Positions 8,408 to 14,798 of a stretch of DNA of 64,000 nucleotides are shown here, piece by piece. The stretch's first letter is position 1; every line of letters starts with the position of its first letter. The notes under the pieces are model-generated. The model saw only the letters and a list, made by a program, of their open reading frames with translations, did not search any database and had not been told where the DNA came from. This DNA comes from Pelagibius sp028280305 (GTDB taxonomy: Bacteria; Pseudomonadota; Alphaproteobacteria; Kiloniellales; Kiloniellaceae): assembly GCF_965233615.1 (NCBI RefSeq), contig NZ_OZ247495.1, one strand, 5' to 3'. The position numbers and the translations under genes were made by a program.

Positions 8408-9810
8408 CATCGGCCGCGGCTCCGGATAGCGCTCGACACCGCTTCGACCCGACCATACTGCGCGAGTATGACGTCCGCGGCGTCGTCGGGGAGACGCTGT
8501 TTCCCGCCGATGCCTACGCCCTGGGCCGCGCCTTTGGAACGGTTGCCAAGAGGCGCGGCGCAAAGGCCATTGCGGTCGGCTATGACGGCCGCCACTCCTC
8601 GCCGGACCTTGCCGCCGCTTTGTCCTCCGGCCTCAGCGACTGCGGCCTCCAGGTTATCGACATCGGGCGCGGCCCGACGCCGATGCTCTACTTCGCCGCC
8701 TACACGCTGGATGTCCAGGGCGGTGTCATGATCACCGGTTCCCATAACCCGCCGGACTACAACGGCTTCAAGATGGTGCTGGAGAAAGCGTCCTTCTTCG
8801 GGCCGGAGATCCAGGCACTGGGCGCGATCGCCGCCGCGGGGGACTATGAGAGCGGCGGCGGGACGGTCGAACAGCGTTCGATCTTCGATGCCTATATCGA
8901 TCGGGTCCTAGCGGACCTGGGGCCGAAACAGACTCTCAGGGTCGCCTGGGATGCCGGAAACGGTGCCATGGGCGAGGCCATGGCTGCCGCCGTGGCCCGT
9001 CTTCCCGGACAGCACTTCCTGCTCAACGAAGTCATCGACGGCACCTTTCCCGCCCATCACCCCGACCCGACAGTTGCGGAGAACTTGGTACAGCTTCAGG
9101 AAACCGTCACCGCGCAGACCTGCGACCTCGGGATCGCCTTCGACGGCGACGGCGACCGGATCGGTTTGGTCGATGCTCGCGGGCGTATTCTCTGGGGGGA
9201 CCAGATCCTGCTGTTCCTGGCCCGCGATATCCTGAAACGTCATCCCGGCGCGACCATCATTGCCGACGTGAAGTGCAGCGAGGCGCTGTTCGATGGGATC
9301 GCCGCGGCCGGCGGAGAACCGCTGATGTGGAAAACCGGCCACTCGGTCATCAAGGCCAAGATGAAGGAGGTCGACTCGCCCTTTGCCGGCGAGCTGGCCG
9401 CGCACTTTATCTTCGCCGATCATTTCTACGGTTATGATGACGGGCTCTATGCCGCCATCCGGGTGCTGGAGATCCTGAACCGGGAGGCGGGTGAGGCCCT
9501 GGCAGACTTCAGGGATTCGCTGCCCGATTTCAGCACCACGCCGGAAATCCGCATCCCCTGCGCCGAAGACCGCAAGAAAGCGGTGATCGGGGAGATCGAG
9601 GCGCGGTTGGCGGCAGAGGGGGCCGACGTCAACGACATCGACGGCGTCCGTGTGCGCGAGGGCGGCGGCTGGTGGCTGCTGCGGGCATCGAACACCCAGG
9701 ATGTGCTGGTGGCCCGCTGTGAAGCCGGCAATGCGGCTGACCTGGAAAAGCTGGTTGCCAGACTGCGCGCCGAGTTGACGGCGAGCGGGTTGAATCTTCC
9801 CGAATTCTAA
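8404..9810 (+). CDS. phosphomannomutase/phosphoglucomutase
   Basis: The enzyme interconverts hexose-6- and hexose-1-phosphates and so links fructose- or glucose-6-phosphate to GDP-mannose and UDP-glucose synthesis. The 468-residue protein has the AlgC/ManB domain order. The phosphoserine loop is VMITGSHNPPDYNGFK near residue 110, the metal loop is AFDGDGDRIGLVD near 250, and a sugar-binding loop carries GELAAHFIF (the GEMSGH equivalent). The C-terminal phosphate-binding domain has LLRASNTQ. The start codon overlaps the ugd stop (ATGA), indicating translational coupling. Whether it prefers mannose or glucose substrates cannot be decided by reading. Confidence 0.95.
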   Translation: MTSAAAPDSARHRFDPTILREYDVRGVVGETLFPADAYALGRAFGTVAKRRGAKAIAVGYDGRHSSPDLAAALSSGLSDCGLQVIDIGRGPTPMLYFAAYTLDVQGGVMITGSHNPPDYNGFKMVLEKASFFGPEIQALGAIAAAGDYESGGGTVEQRSIFDAYIDRVLADLGPKQTLRVAWDAGNGAMGEAMAAAVARLPGQHFLLNEVIDGTFPAHHPDPTVAENLVQLQETVTAQTCDLGIAFDGDGDRIGLVDARGRILWGDQILLFLARDILKRHPGATIIADVKCSEALFDGIAAAGGEPLMWKTGHSVIKAKMKEVDSPFAGELAAHFIFADHFYGYDDGLYAAIRVLEILNREAGEALADFRDSLPDFSTTPEIRIPCAEDRKKAVIGEIEARLAAEGADVNDIDGVRVREGGGWWLLRASNTQDVLVARCEAGNAADLEKLVARLRAELTASGLNLPEF

Positions 9811-9835
9811 GCCTTAAGGCCGGCTCGCGGCCGCG

Positions 9836-11116
9836 TTACCTGGAGCCTTGCGCTTCAGGCTGAACGACGACACAACTGAAGTCGGCTGATATCAGCGTCT
9901 CACAAGCCTCGCGCGCCTGTTTCTCGTAAAGTCCCGTCAGTTGGGAGCGATAGAGAGTGCCGAGGCTGACGGAATCGATCCGCCGAATGGCAACCTTGGC
10001 GCCTTGAAGCGGCGTGGGGGCCACTTTCAGGGCCGACTGTGCTGAGCTGTGCGCCGCCCGGAAGCGGCTGAAAGCGCCGACCTGCACCGTCCAGTCGTTG
10101 GTCAGGCTCTCCACCTCGACCGATGATCCGAGGGCATCCGCGGCGGCGACCTGTGAAGAGGGCATGACCGGCTTGATCGCCCGGTTGCGGGCGGGCTGTG
10201 CCGCTGCAGTTTCGACCGGCGCTTTTTCAGCCTCGGCAATCTGCAGGGGCACCAGCGGCCGGAAGGGGTTGCGGCCGGGAACCTGTGGAATCTTGCGGAC
10301 CCCTTGCGAGGCCAGCTTCTTGAAGCCCCGGTCCAGCAGTTTCACCATATGGCGGTCGCGGGACTTGGAGGTCTTGCCGCCGAAGACCACGGCGATGAGG
10401 CGCCGGCCCCTGCGCTCGACGGAGGCGACCAGATTGAACCCGGAAGCCCGGATGTAGCCGGTCTTGATGCCGTCGGTCCCCTTATAGGATTTCAGCAGCT
10501 TGTTGTGGCTGCGATGGGTGCGGCCCTTGTAGGTGAACTTGGTGGTCGAGAAGTAGTGATAGTACTGCGGAAAATCCGTCATCACCGCCTTGGCCAGGCG
10601 GGCCATGTCGCGCGCCGTGCTCTTTTGGCCGCGGTTGGGCAGGCCGGAGGCATTGCGGAAGGTGGTGCGGTTCATACCCAGCGCCCGGGCGCGTTTGGTC
10701 ATCACCTGGGCAAAGGTGGTTTCCTTACCGGCCAGCGCCTCGGCGACAACAACCGCGACATCGTTTGCCGACTTTGTCGATAGCGCGCGGATCGCTTCCT
10801 CGACCGTAATCGTCTCGCCGACTTTCAGGCCCAGCTTCGACGGCGGCATACCGCTTGCGCGTTTGGAGACCTTCAGCTTCTGCTTCAGGGTCAGCTTGCC
10901 CTTCTCCAAGGCGTCGAAGACCATATAAAGGGTCATGATCTTGGTCAGGGAGGCCGGATAGTTGCGGGTGTCGGCATTCACCGAATGCAAAACCTGCCCG
11001 GTTTCCGCATCAACGACCATGGATGCATAGCGTGCCTGAGCCGAATGGGTGGTCAGCGTCGCCAGGATAGCGACGGCAGACAGCGCGATTGCGGCGAGGG
11101 ATAGTTTGCGAATCAT
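9836..11116 (-). CDS. serine-type D-Ala-D-Ala carboxypeptidase with C-terminal SPOR domain
   Basis: This is a periplasmic penicillin-binding protein that trims the terminal D-Ala from peptidoglycan stem peptides. A signal peptide covers about residues 1-29, ending near HSAQA. The catalytic motifs are complete: S56-L-T-K59, S116-A-N118 and K218-T-G220. After a linker, residues from about 345 form a SPOR domain (NDWTVQVGAFSRF), which binds denuded glycan and often localises proteins to the septum. The length of 426 residues fits the SPOR-bearing DacC-like group of alphaproteobacteria. The gene is convergent with the phosphomannomutase gene, 25 bases apart. Confidence 0.95.
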   Translation of the reverse strand: MIRKLSLAAIALSAVAILATLTTHSAQARYASMVVDAETGQVLHSVNADTRNYPASLTKIMTLYMVFDALEKGKLTLKQKLKVSKRASGMPPSKLGLKVGETITVEEAIRALSTKSANDVAVVVAEALAGKETTFAQVMTKRARALGMNRTTFRNASGLPNRGQKSTARDMARLAKAVMTDFPQYYHYFSTTKFTYKGRTHRSHNKLLKSYKGTDGIKTGYIRASGFNLVASVERRGRRLIAVVFGGKTSKSRDRHMVKLLDRGFKKLASQGVRKIPQVPGRNPFRPLVPLQIAEAEKAPVETAAAQPARNRAIKPVMPSSQVAAADALGSSVEVESLTNDWTVQVGAFSRFRAAHSSAQSALKVAPTPLQGAKVAIRRIDSVSLGTLYRSQLTGLYEKQAREACETLISADFSCVVVQPEAQGSR

Positions 11117-11424
11117 TTGGTCCCGTCATTTGTCCCTGCACGGGGCAGAGCGTCGCAGAGGTTTTTCATCAAGAACGGCCCGGAAAACCCTGAAATCAAA
11201 TCCGATTCTAAGGCATTACCCGAATCTATGTCTAGTCTAATGGCTCAGCACTTTCAGCTTGGTTAAAATACGTTCAATACAGAGGCTTGCCGGCCCCGAA
11301 GCGGCCGGACAATCAGTCCCTGTTGGCATTTGGCTCGGCGTTCACCATCTTTCGGTGCGGTTTTCACGCCTCTGCGGGGCAGCCGCCGGCCTGAAATTCG
11401 GGCAACTTTTTGGAGGTAGATGAG
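11117..11424. other. divergent intergenic region, promoters for the carboxypeptidase and lipoprotein genes
   Basis: This 308-base gap separates divergently transcribed genes. The part from about 11170 to 11275 is distinctly AT-rich and is the likely promoter zone for both directions. A short GC-rich inverted repeat lies at 11290-11308. GGAGG at 11412-11416 is the ribosome-binding site of the lipoprotein gene. I see no gene here. Confidence 0.6.
11290..11308. repeat. 6-bp inverted repeat (CCGGCC / GGCCGG)
   Basis: CCGGCC at 11290-11295 pairs perfectly with GGCCGG at 11303-11308 across a 7-base loop. It lies in the leader of the lipoprotein gene. No T-tract follows, so it is not an obvious terminator; it may be a leader hairpin. 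Confidence 0.5.
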
Positions 11425-12138
11425 ATGTTTCCGCGTACCGTTTTCACGTTTGCAGCCGTCCTTTCCCTCGGACTGGCCGCCTGCACCTATCGTGGCGACA
11501 TCGACAATCCGGCGACCATCAAGGCGACGTGGTTCAGCTATCTGAACGGCGACGATATCCGCGAAACCTGTGCCGAAGGGACCGCACCGCGTTACCGGCT
11601 GGTCTACAACGCCGACTACAACGAACAGATCCGCAGCTATGAGGTGACCGGTGACGGCGCCGGCGGCGCGGGTTTGACAGTGAGAGTGCAGGGACGCAGT
11701 GGCCTGAATGCAAGCCGGCTGACTCTGTCGGATCCCTTGGGCTGGGCGCGCTGGACCACCAGCCAGACGGCTCTGGACGGCGCGGCACTGGATCAGTTGG
11801 ATACGGTTCTCGCGCAAAGCGGGGCCTTTGATGCGGCACCGACCGGTCTTCGCCTGTTTTCCAAGGAAACCTACTGGATCTCCAGCCTCTGCAAGGACGG
11901 CGTCTTCCATTTCAATGCCTGGCGTTTCCCCTCGGCCCGTTTCGATGCGATCACCTTCGACGCGCTGCTGTTCGAAAAGGATGCGACCGAGATTGCCGTA
12001 CGGCCGCCGCGGGCGGTGACCCCGGGGGAGCGTTCCGACGCCCGGCTGCCGCGCAACCGGCAAAGCGGCGATGAAACCGGCAGCTTTTTCAACCTGCAGG
12101 TCGGTGAGAACGGTTTGGCCGGTAATCTGGCGCTCTAG
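11425..12138 (+). CDS. putative lipoprotein of unknown function
   Basis: I do not recognise the family. The 237-residue protein has a lipoprotein signal: basic start (MFPRT), hydrophobic stretch, and lipobox LAAC with the lipidated Cys at about residue 16. The mature part has a conserved-looking segment (WFSYLNGDDIRETC, APRYRLVYNADYNEQIRSY) and ends in NLQVGENGLAGNLAL. ATG 11425 is chosen because GGAGG lies eight bases upstream. Its stop codon shares the palindrome CTAG (12135-12138) with the stop of the convergent Anbu gene. It presumably sits in the inner or outer membrane facing the periplasm. Confidence 0.75.
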   Translation: MFPRTVFTFAAVLSLGLAACTYRGDIDNPATIKATWFSYLNGDDIRETCAEGTAPRYRLVYNADYNEQIRSYEVTGDGAGGAGLTVRVQGRSGLNASRLTLSDPLGWARWTTSQTALDGAALDQLDTVLAQSGAFDAAPTGLRLFSKETYWISSLCKDGVFHFNAWRFPSARFDAITFDALLFEKDATEIAVRPPRAVTPGERSDARLPRNRQSGDETGSFFNLQVGENGLAGNLAL

Positions 12139-12902
12139 CTCTCGTCTTCCGAGACGATGGTCAGGTGGGCGCTCTGGGCGCCGGGCCGCAGTTCCTTGAC
12201 CCAGGGGCCGTCCGGCATCTTCACCGCCATCTGGGTCAGGTGCTCGTTCCACCAGATGCGCTGTTCGCGCAGGTCGTCGTAGTCGTAATGGGCCTTGCGC
12301 CAACGCCGCTCGGCCAGGCTGTAGGTCGCCAGATCGATGGGAAAGCCGACGTCGGCCGAGGAAAACCGCGACGAATCAAAAGACAGATAGGCGAGTTTCA
12401 GCGCCGTGGTCATGGCGCTGTCATAGGTGAGGGCGCGGTCCAGGATCGGTTTGCCGTAGGCGGTGGCGCCGATGGAAAGATAGGGCGTGCGCTGATCCAC
12501 TTCGATCCAGTTGCCCTCGGGATAAACCAGGAAGATGCTGGACCCCTTATCCTCCGGCTGGGCGCCGGCGATGATGCTGTGCAGATTGAAGGTCAGATCG
12601 GCCCCCTCGATCTGCTCACGGTCCTCTTCGGCCACGCGGCGCAGGCAGCGGCAGTACGCATCCACGGCATCCAACAGAGTCGCGAAACCGGTGGCGTGAT
12701 CCTTTCGCATATCCCGCTCGAGGTAGGCCAGGGTCTTGTCTCTCAAGGAGCGAAGACCCGAGGTCATGATGGCGAACTGGGCGCCTGCCGGCCCGTGCAA
12801 TGACAGCTTTTGGGCGTTGGTGACCTGGTTGCCGCTGGTGATGCGCCCATCGGCGAGGCAGACGAGCCCTTCGCTTACCTTGATTCCCAAACAATAGGTC
12901 AT
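12135..12902 (-). CDS. Anbu / proteasome-type (Ntn-hydrolase) peptidase
   Basis: The protein begins MTYCLGIK, the hallmark of Anbu (ancestral beta-subunit, bacterial proteasome homologue). Removal of Met exposes Thr as the nucleophile. Counting that Thr as 1, Asp17 (LADGR) and Lys31 (NAQKL) occupy positions matching the catalytic Asp17 and Lys33 of the 20S proteasome. The length of 255 residues is normal for the family. ATG 12902 is chosen over upstream starts because only it places Thr at position 2. Anbu forms self-assembled rings and is usually encoded with alpha-E, transglutaminase-like and ATP-grasp/amide-ligase proteins; none is adjacent here. The gene is convergent with the lipoprotein gene and overlaps it by four bases. 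Confidence 0.9.
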   Translation of the reverse strand: MTYCLGIKVSEGLVCLADGRITSGNQVTNAQKLSLHGPAGAQFAIMTSGLRSLRDKTLAYLERDMRKDHATGFATLLDAVDAYCRCLRRVAEEDREQIEGADLTFNLHSIIAGAQPEDKGSSIFLVYPEGNWIEVDQRTPYLSIGATAYGKPILDRALTYDSAMTTALKLAYLSFDSSRFSSADVGFPIDLATYSLAERRWRKAHYDYDDLREQRIWWNEHLTQMAVKMPDGPWVKELRPGAQSAHLTIVSEDES

Positions 12903-12964
12903 ACGCCATCCTGAAAAATGTGCCCTGAACACAGCCTTCGCGGCGGGGGGCTTGCAGACTGCTC

Positions 12965-12990
12965 ACCCGGGGACTCCGGAGTCCCCGGGT
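12965..12990. promoter_or_regulatory. perfect 26-bp palindrome
   Basis: Bases 12965-12977 (ACCCGGGGACTCC) are followed without spacer by their exact reverse complement at 12978-12990. The site is 63 bases upstream of the anbu start. No T-tract follows on either strand, so a simple intrinsic terminator is unlikely. It could be an operator for a dimeric regulator or a cruciform/hairpin in the anbu leader. Confidence 0.5.
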
Positions 12991-13098
12991 GCTCCGGATA
13001 CTGCCAAAGCCGTCTGGGCCCAGCAACCGGCCATTACCCCGGGTGAGGCCGCCGAGAGCCCCTGTTATCCACAGCGGGCAAACAACCCGCCCGGTTTT

Positions 13099-13170
13099 GT
13101 TGCGCTGCACAATTTATACTTGACTTCAGTATAAGGGTTAATAGATTGAGGCGATGTTGCGTTGCAGCAA
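13099..13170. promoter_or_regulatory. two TTGCG(C/T)TGCA repeats, PhaR-like candidate sites
   Basis: GTTGCGCTGCACAA (13099-13112) and GTTGCGTTGCAGCAA (13156-13170) share the core TTGCG-Y-TGCA and bracket the likely phasin promoter. TGC-rich sites are reported for the PHB-responsive repressor PhaR, which commonly controls phasin genes in alphaproteobacteria. The match to PhaR is an inference; the repetition is read directly. Confidence 0.4.
13114..13134 (+). promoter_or_regulatory. inverted repeat over a candidate phasin promoter
   Basis: TTATACT (13114-13120) and AGTATAA (13128-13134) are perfect inverted arms around a 7-base spacer. TTGACT at 13120-13125 resembles a -35 box. TAGATT at 13142-13147, sixteen bases later, is a modest -10 match. 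A protein bound to the inverted repeat would cover the -35 region. Confidence 0.4.
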
Positions 13171-13365
13171 AAAGGGTCCGTTCGAGCGCCGCTGCGGTGC
13201 GTTGAACGGGCGCGTTGAACGCCGGGTACGGTGGCCTTGAAGCCGCTTGCCTGAACCCGATTGCGCCCCCTAAGCCGACCATTTTTTTCAGCCGTCTGCC
13301 CAAGACACCCAGTCAAGACAGTTTCCAGGCGAGAGCCCAAGGAAAACGCCATAGGAGAGCCCGTA

Positions 13366-14094
13366 ATGGCCACCAAGAAGACCACCGCCAAGACCGCCGC
13401 GGCGCGCAAGCCGGCGGCCCCCCGGACACCGACCAAGAAGACCGCCGCCAAGGCCACGGTATCTGCAACTGCCGCCGTGAAGAAGCCTGCGGCATCCAAT
13501 CCGACGGCCGCCAAGCCGGAGCCTGTCGCATCGCTTTTTTCCGCTGCGCCTGCGGTTGACGCCGTCGAGACCATCGTGCCTTTGAGCGAAGAGGCGATGA
13601 AGCCGGTGGAAGCCGCCGTGGCAGCCGGCACCGAAACCCTGGAGGCTGTCGTCAAGGCAGGCACCCAGGCGGCCACCAAGAGCTATGAGCAGGCCGTCGC
13701 CATGACCCAGGAGCAGGTCGAGAAGGCAGCCTCCACGGTATTCCAGGGTTATGACGATGTCGCCAATCTGGGTAAGGACGGTGTGGATGCCTGTGTCCAG
13801 TCATCCACCGTCGTCGCCAAGGGTTTTGAGACCCTCGGTCTGGAGGTGATGACCTTCGCCCAGGGCACCATGGAGGCCGGTTTCTCCGCCATGCAGGCGC
13901 TTGCCGGCGTCACCACCTTTGCCGAGGTGATCGAGCTTCAGCGTGCCTACTCCCGCAGCAGCCTCGATTCGGCGGTTGCCGAGTCGGCCAAGTTGACCAA
14001 GCTTTCCATCACCCTGGCCAACGACGCCGCCGAGCCGCTGCAGTCGCAGCTGAATGTAACGGTCGAGAAGATGATGAAGCCCTTGGCCGCTTAG
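13366..14094 (+). CDS. phasin family protein with histone-like Lys/Ala/Pro-rich N-terminus
   Basis: Phasins coat polyhydroxyalkanoate granules and control their size and number. The 242-residue protein has two parts. Residues 1-50 are a basic tail with repeated KKTAAK/RKPAAP-type motifs, like the PhaF group that also binds DNA. Residues from about 95 form the helical phasin domain (SYEQAVAMTQEQVEKA, GFETLGLEVMTFAQGTM). ATG 13366 is supported by AGGAGAG seven bases upstream. It is followed by a strong terminator. The neighbourhood with the SPOR carboxypeptidase and clpS-clpA is a familiar alphaproteobacterial order. No PHA synthase is in the window. Confidence 0.9.
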   Translation: MATKKTTAKTAAARKPAAPRTPTKKTAAKATVSATAAVKKPAASNPTAAKPEPVASLFSAAPAVDAVETIVPLSEEAMKPVEAAVAAGTETLEAVVKAGTQAATKSYEQAVAMTQEQVEKAASTVFQGYDDVANLGKDGVDACVQSSTVVAKGFETLGLEVMTFAQGTMEAGFSAMQALAGVTTFAEVIELQRAYSRSSLDSAVAESAKLTKLSITLANDAAEPLQSQLNVTVEKMMKPLAA

Positions 14095-14115
14095 ACCGCC
14101 CGCATAGCGTCCTCA

Positions 14116-14143
14116 GGGCCCGGCGCTTTGCGCCGGGCCCTTT
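14116..14143 (+). terminator. intrinsic terminator of the phasin gene
   Basis: GGGCCCGGCG (14116-14125), a 5-base loop and the exact complement CGCCGGGCCC (14131-14140) form a 10-bp GC stem followed by TTTGCGTTT, 22 bases after the phasin stop. Confidence 0.85.
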
Positions 14144-14197
14144 GCGTTTCGGGGTCTGGGGTACGAAGAGTAGATCGATGAAAAGGAAATAAAACCT

Positions 14198-14299
14198 ATG
14201 TCGATCTTTCTGTTCCGACGGCTGCGGGAGATCCACCGCCGCCGCTTCTTCCCGGACGCGACTCGGCCGTTGCCGTTAGGATCGGATTTCGCCGTTTAA
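14198..14299 (+). CDS. candidate small arginine-rich protein, 33 residues
   Basis: An ATG at 14198 with AAGGAAAT at 14183-14190 (eight bases upstream) opens a 33-codon frame ending in TAA. The peptide starts MSIFLFRRLREIHRRRFF and has eight Arg within the first half, giving an amphipathic basic helix. It lies between the phasin terminator and the clpS promoter zone, so it would need its own promoter. I know no family for it; the good ribosome-binding site is the main support. It may be non-coding. Confidence 0.35.
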   Translation: MSIFLFRRLREIHRRRFFPDATRPLPLGSDFAV

Positions 14300-14467
14300 G
14301 TGTGGCGGAGTTAACACCCCGAAGAATTCTTTGGGTTATTCTCGTCTGAGGGCTCTTGGGTCTTTTCCGAATGAAGTTCGACCCAATATGATGAGAGGGC
14401 CCTTTGGACGATGGGCCCGCTTTGGTGATGAGAACAAACTGAGCCTGATTAGACGTAGTGTACGATC

Positions 14468-14791
14468 ATGAGTGACGACAAACAAAACGACGGCGGTACG
14501 TCGACGGGCATAATCGTCAAGAGCAAGCCCAAGACCAAGAAGCCGTCGATGTACAAGGTCCTGATGCTGAATGACGACTACACGCCCATGGAGTTTGTGG
14601 TCCATGTGCTGGAGCAGTTTTTCAGCAAGAACCGCGACGAGGCGACGCAGATCATGCTGCATGTCCATCAGCGCGGCGTCGGGGTCTGTGGAATTTTTAC
14701 GTATGAGGTTGCCGAGACAAAAGTCACGCAGGTGATAGACTATGCCCGGCAGAATCAGCACCCTCTCCAGTGCACCCTAGAGAAGGAATAA
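14468..14791 (+). CDS. clpS: ATP-dependent Clp protease adaptor ClpS
   Basis: ClpS binds N-degron residues and delivers substrates to ClpA. The 107-residue protein has a flexible N-terminal arm followed by the conserved core: YKVLMLNDDYTPMEFVV, a helix with VLEQFF, and MLHVHQRGVGVCGIFTYEVAETK. The NDD-YTPMEFV stretch and the downstream HVHQRG form the N-degron pocket. It lies seven bases upstream of clpA and is clearly in the same operon. The aat gene further along the window encodes the transferase that can create such N-degrons. Confidence 0.97.
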   Translation: MSDDKQNDGGTSTGIIVKSKPKTKKPSMYKVLMLNDDYTPMEFVVHVLEQFFSKNRDEATQIMLHVHQRGVGVCGIFTYEVAETKVTQVIDYARQNQHPLQCTLEKE

Positions 14792-14798
14792 GGCCCGG

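Larger units (their letters stand above)
12903..13365. other. divergent intergenic region between anbu and the phasin gene
   Basis: The 463-base region holds no convincing gene. It contains a perfect 26-bp palindrome near the anbu side, two copies of a TTGCG(C/T)TGCA motif, an inverted repeat overlapping a -35-like TTGACT, and the phasin leader. AGGAGAG at 13353-13359 is the phasin ribosome-binding site. The multiplicity of symmetric elements suggests regulation of the phasin gene, the protease gene or both. Confidence 0.6.
14095..14467. other. intergenic region between phasin and clpS genes
   Basis: The 373-base stretch holds the phasin terminator, a possible 33-codon gene at 14198-14299, and an AT-richer segment at about 14290-14460 that should contain the clpS promoter. 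No recognisable RNA gene is seen. Confidence 0.5.
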
